Source: Planctomycetota bacterium (GTDB lineage Bacteria; Planctomycetota; J058). From it: 40,229 nucleotides of DNA. The DNA is taken from NCBI GenBank assembly GCA_019636275.1, contig JAHBXY010000078.1, forward strand, positions 1 through 40,229. The letters run 5' to 3'. Below the pieces are notes generated by a model that worked only from the letters and a program-made list of their open reading frames with translations, made no database searches and was not told the DNA's origin. Shown here piece after piece: positions 26,329 through 34,540 of this stretch (position 1 is its first letter; every line of letters begins with the position of its first letter). Made by a program: the position numbers and the translations under genes.

Positions 26329-26421
26329 CGCGCGGCCGGGGTGACCGGCCGCGCGGGCATCGCGCGGGCATCGAGGAACGCGTCCGGAACGGCGACGCGC
26401 GGCCGGGTGACCGGCCGCGCG
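26329..26421 (-). terminator. Two near-identical strong hairpins after the Q-rich gene
   Basis: CGCGCGGCCGG / CCGGCCGCGCG palindromes at 26329-26355 and 26396-26421, each with a 3-5 nt loop, in duplicated surroundings (AACG-CG-ACG before each). They follow the stop of the minus-strand gene ending at 26445 and precede mdh. No T-tract; they may end transcription or protect the 3' end. Confidence 0.5.
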
Positions 26422-26444
26422 TGCGGGAGACGGGAGCGGGTCGC

Positions 26445-27347
26445 TCAGCCGTTCTGGTTGGTGCTCTGCTGAGCGGGCGCCTGCTGCGCCGGGGCCGGGG
26501 TCTGCGACGCCGGGGCCTGCTGCGCGGGCGCGGTGCCCTGCGACGCCGGGGCCTGCTGCGCGGGCGCGGTGCCCTGCGACGCCGGGGCCTGCTGCGCGGG
26601 CGCGGTGCCCTGCGACGCCGGAGTCTCCGACGACACCGCCGGGGCCTGCTGCGCCGGGGCCGGGGCCTGCGACGCGGGCGACTGCTGCGAGGGGGCCTCC
26701 TCGCCGAGCGCCGGCAGCGCGGGGCGGGCCTGCGACGGCCGCTGCTGGGCGGGCGACGCCTCGGCCTGCGGCGACTGCTGGGGCGACGCCTCGGCGGTCG
26801 TCTGGCCGCCGCGGGCGGGCGACTGCTGCTGGTTGTTGTTGCGGCGCACGCGCTGGCCGCGCTCGCGGGTCGTGCCCTGCTGGCTCGCGCACTGGCCGGC
26901 GCACGTGCCCTGCGCCGGGTCGAGCTCGAGGCGCAGCCGCGCCTCCTCGGCCTGGTTCTGGTTCGACTGGTTCGGGCTCGCCACGTTGCCGAGGCTGCCG
27001 GCCAGGCCCTGCTCCTGCGACTGCGTGATGCGCGCGCGCACCTCGTTGCCGCGCTGCTCGCCCACGCCGGCCTGCGTCAGCGTCTCGCCGCTCTGCTGGA
27101 ACGTGACCTCGCGCTGGACGTCGACGCGCCCGTCGGGCCGCTGCTGGAGGGTGATCTGGCCGGTGAACGGCCCGCGCTGCGAGTCGACGCCCGAGATCTG
27201 GAACGTCTGCTGGGGGGCCTGTTGACGGGCCGCCGCGTTCTGGTTCTCCGGGTCGGCGAACACGGGGGTGGCGGGGAAGGCGAACACGCCAGCGACGGCG
27301 GCCGAGACGAGGAAGGCGCGGGTGTACTTCTTGATCGAGTCCATCAT
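26445..27347 (-). CDS. Secreted low-complexity Gln/Ala/Pro-rich protein
   Basis: 300 residues from ATG 27347 with CGGAGCG upstream. Signal peptide KKYTRAFLVSAAVAGVFAFP, cleaved near PVFAD. A structured-looking part (about 45-120) reads QTFQISGVDSQRGPFTGQIT, LQQRPDGRVDVQREVTF, GNEVRARITQSQEQ; then comes TCAGQC, the only cysteines, and a disordered half rich in Q, A, P and S. The C-terminal end has tandem ASQGTAPAQQAP units encoded by three identical 36-bp copies (26506-26613), prone to copy-number change. No known family recognised. Probably an envelope or extracellular protein; the role is unknown. Confidence 0.7.
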   Translation of the reverse strand: MMDSIKKYTRAFLVSAAVAGVFAFPATPVFADPENQNAAARQQAPQQTFQISGVDSQRGPFTGQITLQQRPDGRVDVQREVTFQQSGETLTQAGVGEQRGNEVRARITQSQEQGLAGSLGNVASPNQSNQNQAEEARLRLELDPAQGTCAGQCASQQGTTRERGQRVRRNNNQQQSPARGGQTTAEASPQQSPQAEASPAQQRPSQARPALPALGEEAPSQQSPASQAPAPAQQAPAVSSETPASQGTAPAQQAPASQGTAPAQQAPASQGTAPAQQAPASQTPAPAQQAPAQQSTNQNG

Positions 27348-27595
27348 GGTGATTCGCTCCGAAGGGCCGCCGTGGGCCCTCTCGTTTGGGGTTTTGTCGA
27401 TCCGTTGCCCGCGTCAGTCGCGAGCGTGTCAACTTGGTGGTCACTAGAGCAGGGCGCGTGCCGCTCGCTCGGGAAGCCGCAAACAAAACACTTGCACTGT
27501 CACGTCTCTGTATCCGGTTCATCTCCCCTCGATTCGTCGCGCGTCTGGACCAGATACGGCGCAGTCTCCGCCGGCGGAATCGGCCCATCCTCGGC

Positions 27596-27624
27596 TCGAC
27601 CCTGCCTGGCCACGCGGCTAGGAT
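27596..27624 (+). promoter_or_regulatory. Predicted promoter of the zinc-ribbon gene
   Basis: TCGACC, 17-nt spacer, TAGGAT, 20 bp before the ATG at 27645, leaving a leader of about 14 nt that holds GCGGAGG. The rest of the 297-bp divergent gap (27348-27644) is relatively AT-rich but shows no gene; a lone TTGACA reads on the minus strand at 27432-27427 without a matching -10. Confidence 0.4.
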
Positions 27625-27644
27625 CCGCGGTCAGCGGAGGTGCC

Positions 27645-28004
27645 ATGAACTGCTCGGGTTGCGGTGGAGAGATGGAGGAGATCGTCGTCGACGACGTCAC
27701 GATCGACCGCTGCGAGCGCTGCGGCGGCGTGTGGCTGGACGCCGGCGAGGCGGACGACCTGGCCCGCCGCGGGCCCGTGAGCCCGGCCGATGAGATGCGG
27801 CGGAAGAAGTACGAGCTGCTGCGGCAGTGGAAGACCGCCGACGACCCGCGCCCGACCGAGCGCGTCTGCCCGCGGTGCGACGAGCACCTGGCCCGGGTCA
27901 ACTACAAGCAGGTGCCGGGGCTCCTCGTCGACAAGTGCCCCAAGGACTGCGGGCTGTACCTGGACAAGGGCGAGCTGGAGAAGATCCGGCTGATCGACCG
28001 GTAG
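27645..28004 (+). CDS. Small double zinc-ribbon protein (zf-TFIIB type)
   Basis: 119 residues with two zinc-ribbon units of the zf-TFIIB family (PF13453). First: CSGCGGEM, then IDRCERCGGVWLDAGE (C-x2-C ... C-x2-C-GGxWLD). Second: CPRCDEHLARVNYK, then VDKCPKDCGLYLDKGELEKI, a less regular pair with an extra residue (C-x3-C). Between them is a charged helix (DEMRRKKYELLRQWKT). The family is common and mostly uncharacterised. ATG with GCGGAGG upstream. Convergent with the DUF4382 gene, separated by a strong hairpin. Confidence 0.85.
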   Translation: MNCSGCGGEMEEIVVDDVTIDRCERCGGVWLDAGEADDLARRGPVSPADEMRRKKYELLRQWKTADDPRPTERVCPRCDEHLARVNYKQVPGLLVDKCPKDCGLYLDKGELEKIRLIDR

Positions 28005-28010
28005 GTACAT

Positions 28011-28043
28011 GGAGCGGGCCGCGCTCACGCGCGGCCCCGCTCC
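28011..28043. terminator. Hairpin between two convergent genes
   Basis: GGAGCGGGCCGCGC and GCGCGGCCCCGCTCC pair around a short loop, with one bulge. It lies 7 bp after the zinc-ribbon stop and 35 bp from the end of the convergent lipoprotein gene, and could serve both. Confidence 0.6.
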
Positions 28044-28077
28044 TGATCTTCGCTCCGGATCGTGGCCCCGGCTTCGC

Positions 28078-29847
28078 CTACTCGACGAGGGCGGTCACCG
28101 CGCGGGCTTGCAGGGTGCCCGACCCGCTCGCGTCCCAGCGCCCGAGCGCCGTGAAGGCCCGCATGCGCGCGCCGCCGGCCAGCCGCGCGGCGAGGTCGGC
28201 CTGCCAGGCGGCGAAGCTCACGTGCGGCGTGGTCACGCCGGCATCGATGATGAGGTACAGGCCCGAGGCCCCCGCCGGCGTCACCTGCGGGCGGTCGGCC
28301 GGCGCGAGCGTCGTCGGGCTCGCCAGGCCGGTGTCGAGCGTGCGCACCTGCGTGGTCTGGAGGTCGACCGTGACCCCGGTCCCGGACGCCGCCGTGAAGG
28401 GCGTGGCGCTGAGCGCCTGCCAGTCGGCCCGCAGGACCGACCCCGTGGCCGCGCGGTCGACGAGGTGCGTGGCCGCCGCGTCCGGCTGCCCGGCGGGCGC
28501 CGTCCACGCGGCGAGCTGCGCGCGCAGCGCCACGGGCGTGCCGGCGACGACCGTCGTCGCCGGGAGGCCGGTGATCGTCACCAGGAGCTGCGTCGGGTTG
28601 GCCGTCGGCGCGCCGTCGACGCGGAAGTCGAAGTCCGCGACCGGGCGCCCGGCGATCCGGGCCACGTTCACGGCGAGCTGGCCCGACGAGGCGGGGCCGA
28701 CCGCGTAGCCGAAGATGGGCGTCTCGAGGAGCACGAGGTGCCCGCCCGCGCCGGTGGCCGTCAGGGTCGACCCGGAGAGCGCGCCGCGCGCCACGAGGCG
28801 CTGACCGATCGCCACCTCGTCGAGCGTCAGGGCCGCCGTCGCGCCGGCCCGCGTGATCTTCGTCGCGGCCCCGGCGGCCACGGTGACCGTCTGCCCGGTC
28901 AGGCGCTGGCCGCTCTGGCGCGTGACCGTCGCGCCCTGGACCGTCAGCGACCCGGCGGCCGTGCGGCCGGTGACCACGCCCGTCACGGTGTCGGGCGCGG
29001 CCCAGGCGTCGACGCCCAGGGCCAGGAAGCTGCCGGCCGCGCCCTCGGCCTGGGCGAGGACCTCGGCCCACAGGCCCGCCGGGCGGGCGGCGAGGGCCGC
29101 GAGGTCGCTGGCCTCGCCGTCGACGAGCACGCGCGTGGCGCCGTCGGCGCGCACGGTCACCGAGCCGGGCGAGCCCGGCGGCGAGGGCAGGGCCAGGACG
29201 AGCGAGCCGGCGGCCGAGTCGACGCTCGCGACGGCGCCGGCGAGGCGCTGTGGCCTGGGCGTCGTCGGCGCCGCGACCGCGCTGAGCACCGGGCCCAGGC
29301 GGACGGTATTCGTCGCGTCGTCGACGAGGCACGACTGGTCGAGGTCGAGGTCGAGCTCGACCAGGCGCTGCGCCCCCTGGGTGACCGACAGGCGCCGGCC
29401 CGGCTCGAAGAGGGCCGCGCGCCGCACGACGCCGCCGAGGGTCACGCCGAGCGTATCGGCCACGCGCGCCGGCGTCGCCCGCCCGGCGATCACGACGCGG
29501 GCCTGGCTCAGGTCGAGCCCGAGGAGCGCGCCGATGTAGGTGCCGACGGGGACCGGCCGCGCGGCGACGACGTCGCCGACCGTCACGAGCTCCGTCAGGT
29601 CGACGCGCGCCCGCGCCGGGGCCACCGGCACCAGCGCGCCGCTCTCGTGGATGAGCTCGACCGACGCCAGCCCCACCTCGAAGGCCTCGAGGCGGTCGCC
29701 GGGCGCGTCGGTGAGCGACACGGCGACGTGGCCCGCGTTCGACGAGCCGCCGCCGCCGCCGCCGCCGCCGCCGCAGCCGTGCACGGCGACGCCGGCCAGC
29801 GACGCGGCCGCCAGGGCCAGCCAGGTGAGCGAGAGCGAGCTGCGCAT
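28078..29847 (-). CDS. DUF4382 lipoprotein
   Basis: 589 residues. Signal peptide SLTWLALAAASLAGVAVHGC with a lipobox-like Cys at residue 25, followed by nine glycines coded by a pure GGC-type trinucleotide run (29750-29774), then SSNAGHVAVSLTDAPGDRLE, which opens a DUF4382 domain (PF14321; FEVGLASVELIHESGALVPV, VPVGTYIGALLGLDL). After it come repeated beta modules of DUF5666 style (LAGAVASVDSAAGSLVLALP, VTGVVTGRTAAGSLTVQGAT). It is probably anchored on the cell surface; the ligand is unknown. ATG with AAGGGGGG upstream and its own promoter, 113 bp after the sigma-54 activator gene. Confidence 0.82.
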   Translation of the reverse strand: MRSSLSLTWLALAAASLAGVAVHGCGGGGGGGGGSSNAGHVAVSLTDAPGDRLEAFEVGLASVELIHESGALVPVAPARARVDLTELVTVGDVVAARPVPVGTYIGALLGLDLSQARVVIAGRATPARVADTLGVTLGGVVRRAALFEPGRRLSVTQGAQRLVELDLDLDQSCLVDDATNTVRLGPVLSAVAAPTTPRPQRLAGAVASVDSAAGSLVLALPSPPGSPGSVTVRADGATRVLVDGEASDLAALAARPAGLWAEVLAQAEGAAGSFLALGVDAWAAPDTVTGVVTGRTAAGSLTVQGATVTRQSGQRLTGQTVTVAAGAATKITRAGATAALTLDEVAIGQRLVARGALSGSTLTATGAGGHLVLLETPIFGYAVGPASSGQLAVNVARIAGRPVADFDFRVDGAPTANPTQLLVTITGLPATTVVAGTPVALRAQLAAWTAPAGQPDAAATHLVDRAATGSVLRADWQALSATPFTAASGTGVTVDLQTTQVRTLDTGLASPTTLAPADRPQVTPAGASGLYLIIDAGVTTPHVSFAAWQADLAARLAGGARMRAFTALGRWDASGSGTLQARAVTALVE

Positions 29848-29874
29848 GGGCGTTCCCCCCTTGTGAGGGCGGGC

Positions 29875-29902
29875 ACGTTAGCGCCGGCGTGCAGCTCTGC
29901 AA
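29875..29902 (-). promoter_or_regulatory. Predicted promoter of the DUF4382 lipoprotein gene
   Basis: TTGCAG (29902-29897), 16-nt spacer, TAACGT (29880-29875), 28 bp before the ATG. No sigma-54 type -24/-12 pair (GG...GC) is apparent here, even though the upstream gene is a sigma-54 activator. Confidence 0.4.
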
Positions 29903-29913
29903 GGGACGCGGAC

Positions 29914-29948
29914 GCCCGCTCGGCGGCCTGGGTGGCCGACGAGCGGGC
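29914..29948 (-). terminator. Hairpin after the sigma-54 activator gene
   Basis: GCCCGCTCGGCGGCC (29914-29928) pairs with GGCCGACGAGCGGGC (29934-29948), one mismatch, 5-nt loop, 13 bp past the stop. Little T-rich sequence follows. Confidence 0.55.
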
Positions 29949-29960
29949 GGGCGGCGCCGG

Positions 29961-30989
<1,029 letters not shown>

Positions 30990-31231
30990 GTTCCACCTCG
31001 TCCCGTCGTCTCGTCGCGCGGCCCGCCGCCGCGTCTGCGGCCGAACGGTGCGAAGGGCGTGCCCTGTCCGCTCACGAGACGGAGATGGCTGAAACGAAGG
31101 GACTTGAGCGTGCGGGAGCCGCCCGGCGCCTTTTCTTACTCTTTTCGATCGGGGCCACGGCGACGGTTCGGCGGTGGGGCGGACCGGTTCGCCGCGGGGC
31201 AGCGGCTGCCCGTCGTGTCGAGATCGGAGGC

Positions 31232-31533
31232 TTCACCACAGAGGAAGCAGAGGGAGCAGAGGTTCTTCCCGAGGTCCATCGAGGGCCAACCGGCCGGGTC
31301 AGCCGCCATGGACCCCTCTCACCGCGGTCACCGCTCGATCGGATCAGGAGACGTCGACTCTCCGGCCGGATGGAGCCACGGGCCAGGACGAAGGCGGAGG
31401 GCAGGACAGACGGAAGGGACAGGACCACCGACGCCGTGGACGTCGAGGCGGAGGAGAGAGGAGGCGCCTTGGACGTCGTGGGCGTCGTCTGCCCCCCGTT
31501 CGACCTCTGCTCCCTCTGCTCCTCTGTTGTGAA
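31232..31533. mobile_element. 302-bp MITE-like element with 30-bp inverted ends
   Basis: Left end TTCACCACAGAGG-AAGCAGAGGGAGCAGAGG (31232-31262), right end its complement with one mismatch and one indel (31504-31533). No transposase gene and no convincing coding inside; no clear target duplication was found. The right end lies 3 bp after the stop of the Ser/Thr kinase gene. CACAGAGG-type repeats are common in environmental bacterial genomes. The gene-free stretch 30990-31231 to its left holds nothing recognisable. Confidence 0.6.
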
Positions 31534-31536
31534 CCC

Positions 31537-32682
31537 TCACACCTGTTCGAAGGGCGGCGCGGGCGGCATCAGCAGCGGCCCGCGGGCCAGGATCGCCGCG
31601 ATCGCCTGCGCGACCTGCATGGCGCTCGGCCGCGCCGCCGGGTCGCGGAACATGGCGGCCCGGACGATCTGGTCGAGGTCCGCGGGGGCGTCGGGGCGGT
31701 AGGCGGTGATCGGCGGCGCGTCCTCGCTCGAGATCTTCGCCACCGTCCCGAGGAAGGACTCGCCGGCGAACGGGTAGCGGCCGGTGATGCACCGGAACAG
31801 GACGGCGCCGAGGGCGTAGACGTCGGTCCAGGGGCCGATCGCGGCCGGGTCGCCGCGCGCCTGCTCGGGCGCCATGTAGGCAGGGGTGCCGATGAACTTG
31901 CCCATCTGCGTGGCGATGATGTCGCGGCGCAGGGTGTCCTTCGCCAGGCCGAAGTCGACGAGGAGCACGCGCCCGCCGCTGGCGACCATGATGTTCGCCG
32001 GCTTGATGTCGCGGTGGACGACGCCGCGGCCGTGCATGTAGGCGCACGTGCGCGCGACCTCGGCGATCACCTCGAGCGCCTTCTTGGGCGCGAGCTGGCC
32101 CGGGCGCACGAGGTCGGCCAGTGAGCGCCCCTGCACGTAGTCCATGGCCAGGTAGTGAGCGCCGCGGTCGTAGTCGCAGCTGCGGACCTTCACCAGCCCC
32201 GGGTGCTCGAGCGAGGCCAGGAGCTGCGCCTCCTGGCGGAAGCGGGCCACGACCTCGGGGCTGCGCGCCGCCTGGGCGGAGAGGACCTTGATCGCCGCCG
32301 GGGGCAGCGTCGGGTGGTGCCCCTCGAAGAGGATGCCCACGGCCCCGCGCGCCAGCTCGCGCACGAGCGTGTAGCCGCCGAGGGTGTCGCCGGCCTTGAC
32401 CTGCGCCGTCGCCTCGTCGCCGCGCAGGACCATGCCCATGGCCGTGCTCTCGCCCACGACCCGCTGGTCGAGCGCCGCGACGTCCTGCACCGACTGCACG
32501 AGCGAGAGGATCTGATCCGACGTGAGCGCCTGCCGGCGCAGGAGCACCTGCGCGGCGCGCACCGTCCGCCCCTCGCGCTCGGCGGCCACGATCTCGGACA
32601 GGCACGCGCCCGCGAGCGACTGGTTCAGGAGCCCGCGCGCCACGGCCACCTGGAGCAGGCGCACGTCGTTGGCGTTGGGCAT
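31537..32682 (-). CDS. Serine/threonine protein kinase
   Basis: 381 residues. A helical N-terminal segment of about 100 residues (VRLLQVAVARGLLNQSLAGA, TVRAAQVLLRRQALTSDQIL) precedes a Hanks-type kinase domain (about 104-365): glycine loop LARGAVGILFEG, K132 in AAIKVL, HRDIKPANI, DFGLAKD, GTPAYMAPEQARGD, DVYALGAVLF. All catalytic residues are present, though the glycine loop is degenerate (ARGAVG). No membrane helix or PASTA domain, so it is cytoplasmic. ATG 32682 with GAGGAAAGG upstream. Lies downstream of the FHA kinase gene, separated by hairpin repeat copy 3; substrates unknown. Confidence 0.92.
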   Translation of the reverse strand: MPNANDVRLLQVAVARGLLNQSLAGACLSEIVAAEREGRTVRAAQVLLRRQALTSDQILSLVQSVQDVAALDQRVVGESTAMGMVLRGDEATAQVKAGDTLGGYTLVRELARGAVGILFEGHHPTLPPAAIKVLSAQAARSPEVVARFRQEAQLLASLEHPGLVKVRSCDYDRGAHYLAMDYVQGRSLADLVRPGQLAPKKALEVIAEVARTCAYMHGRGVVHRDIKPANIMVASGGRVLLVDFGLAKDTLRRDIIATQMGKFIGTPAYMAPEQARGDPAAIGPWTDVYALGAVLFRCITGRYPFAGESFLGTVAKISSEDAPPITAYRPDAPADLDQIVRAAMFRDPAARPSAMQVAQAIAAILARGPLLMPPAPPFEQV

Positions 32683-32721
32683 GGCCTTTCCTCGTCGCGC
32701 CGCGGTCGGTGCGGCTGCCGC

Positions 32722-32750
32722 ACTCTACCGGCGCCACCTCGACCCCGCGA
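32722..32750 (-). promoter_or_regulatory. Possible promoter of the Ser/Thr kinase gene
   Basis: TAGAGT (32727-32722) with a weaker TCGCGG 17 nt upstream (32750-32745), 40 bp before the ATG. Confidence 0.35.
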
Positions 32751-32877
32751 GGGGGCCAAGGGGGGGCCAAGGCGATCGGGAGCTCTCGGGTCCGCCCGGC
32801 GCCTCGAGGGGTCGGCCCGCTCGACCGACCTGGATCGGAGCCGCACGCGAGGCGAGGCGACACGCTCCAACCCCGCG

Positions 32878-33017
32878 TGGAATGCAACCGCAAGCGAGGC
32901 GAGGCCGCGGAGGCCGAGGCGAGGGGGGAGCGCGCGCGGGTCGTATCGATCGCCGGATCCTACGACCCGCGCGCGCCCCCCCTCGCCCGACATCCGCGGC
33001 CGCAGCCGTCGATCACA
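32878..33017 (-). repeat. Dispersed hairpin repeat, copy 3
   Basis: Left arm AAGCGAGGCGAGGCCGCGG, stem with inner part GGGTCGTA / TACGACCC (perfect), loop TCGATCGCCGGATCC identical to copy 4, then GACATCCGCGGCCGC and GTCGATCACA. Ends 3 bp past the stop of the FHA kinase gene. A second, partial GCGAGGCGAGG stretch lies at 32847-32858. The rest of the 337-bp gap (32683-33019) holds only the promoter-like site at 32722. Confidence 0.9.
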
Positions 33018-33019
33018 CT

Positions 33020-34324
33020 TCAGCGGTCGCCGCTGCGGGAGGCGTGCGCAGCCGCGAGCTGCTGGAACAGCGCGCGCAGGTCGCCCTCCATCTCCTTCGG
33101 CGTCTGGTAGCGGTCCTCGGGCTTCTTGGCCATGGCGCGCGTGATGATGTCCTCGAGCGCCGCCGGCACCGCCGGGTTGAGCGAGCGCAGCGGGTCGGGC
33201 ATGGCGTTGAGGATCTTCATGATGAACGAGCGGGTCGTCTTCTCGTTGAACGGCCGCTTGCCCGAGAGCATGTGGTAGAGCGTCGCGCCGAGCGAGTAGA
33301 TGTCCGAGCGCTGGTCGGCGTTGAGCGCGTTGTCGAGCTGCTCGGGCGGCATGTAGGCCAGCGTGCCCATGCCCTCGCCGGGCGCCGTCAGGCCGCTCTG
33401 GCCGGCCTCGGTGAAGCTCTTGGCCAGGCCGAAGTCGACCAGCTTGGCCACGCCCTGCGTGTTGACCATGACGTTCTCGGGCTTGATGTCGCGGTGGACG
33501 ATCCCGCGCTCGAACGCGTGCTGCAGGGCGTTGGCGATCTGGATGATCACGCGCATGGAGTAGCCGACGTCGAGGCGCCCGTACTCCTCGATCAGCTTCG
33601 AGACCTCGCGGCCCTCGATGTACTCCATGGCGATGAAGTAGAGGCCGCGGCTCTCGCCCGCGTCGAAGATCTGCGTGATGCTCGGGTGGACGAGCTGCCG
33701 TCCGGTGTCCGACTCGCGGAAGAAGCGCTGCACGTCCTTCTCGCTCGAGACGAGCTGCGGGCGGATCGTCTTGAGGGCGCAGATGCGCCCGTCCTTGCGG
33801 CAGAGCGCCTTGTAGACGGCGCCGAAGGCCCCCTGCCCGAGCTTCTTCTCGATCGTGTAGCCGTCGACCATGTTCGGGTCGAAGTCGAACTGCTTCAGGC
33901 ACTCGGCGCAGATCAGCCGCCCGTTGGTGTCCTGCCGGTAGCGGTTCTGCTGGATCTCCTGCGGCGTGATCGGCCGCGCGCAGTTGCCGCAGCGGTAGCC
34001 CTGCGGGTTCGGGGCGGCGCCGGCGTTGGCGGCCAGGACGCGCAGCTCGTTCTGGCCGAGGATCACCTGGTCGTTGGGGGCGAGCTGCGACCAGCCCTGG
34101 GCCAGGCGCTGCCCGTTGACGTAGGTGCCGTTGGACGAGCCGAGGTCGGCGATCAGGACGCCGCGGGGGGTGTTGGAGATCTGGCAGTGGCGGCGCGAGA
34201 TCGACGGGTCCTGGATGCGGAAGGTGGCCTCGGTCCCGCGCCCGAGGATGACCGACTGGTTGTCCTCGAGGGTGATCGTCTCGTTGGCGCGTGCGCCTCG
34301 AACGAGCCGGAGCCCGACGCGCAT
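33020..34324 (-). CDS. FHA-zinc ribbon-Ser/Thr kinase
   Basis: 434 residues from ATG 34324 (a longer frame to 34429 is open but not family-like). FHA domain at about 20-95: VILGRGTEATFRIQDPSISR, RHCQI, LGSSNGTYVNG, which binds phosphothreonine. Then a four-Cys knuckle (C112-x2-C115, C139-x2-C142; RCGNCARP, ICAEC). Then a complete kinase: LGQGAFGAVYKA, K185 in CALKTIRP, HRDIKPENVMVN, DFGLAKS, GTLAYMPPEQ, DIYSLGATLYHMLSG. Soluble; no membrane helix. The FHA domain probably binds its own or another kinase's phosphosites. It is divergent from the histidine kinase gene and has its own strong promoter. Confidence 0.93.
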   Translation of the reverse strand: MRVGLRLVRGARANETITLEDNQSVILGRGTEATFRIQDPSISRRHCQISNTPRGVLIADLGSSNGTYVNGQRLAQGWSQLAPNDQVILGQNELRVLAANAGAAPNPQGYRCGNCARPITPQEIQQNRYRQDTNGRLICAECLKQFDFDPNMVDGYTIEKKLGQGAFGAVYKALCRKDGRICALKTIRPQLVSSEKDVQRFFRESDTGRQLVHPSITQIFDAGESRGLYFIAMEYIEGREVSKLIEEYGRLDVGYSMRVIIQIANALQHAFERGIVHRDIKPENVMVNTQGVAKLVDFGLAKSFTEAGQSGLTAPGEGMGTLAYMPPEQLDNALNADQRSDIYSLGATLYHMLSGKRPFNEKTTRSFIMKILNAMPDPLRSLNPAVPAALEDIITRAMAKKPEDRYQTPKEMEGDLRALFQQLAAAHASRSGDR

Positions 34325-34400
34325 GGGGGTGAGCCTCGACGCTCGGTGAAGCGGTGTCGCGGTGGACGATCCTCGACGTGGCCGACGTAAAGCCTGGTCT

Positions 34401-34429
34401 GTTCTAGCAGGGCGCCCGGGCAGGGGCAA
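34401..34429 (-). promoter_or_regulatory. Predicted promoter of the FHA kinase gene
   Basis: TTGCCC (34429-34424), 17-nt spacer, TAGAAC (34406-34401) on the minus strand, 77 bp before the ATG, in the divergent gap with the histidine kinase gene. Confidence 0.5.
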
Positions 34430-34540
34430 GCGAGCGGCGCGGGGGCCCAGGACGCGTGCCTACCTCCCTCGATGGGGCTCGGGTAGCGTGGTCCGCTCGA
34501 GGCCCCGCGAGCGGAGGGTTGCGCCCTGCGGATCACGCTG

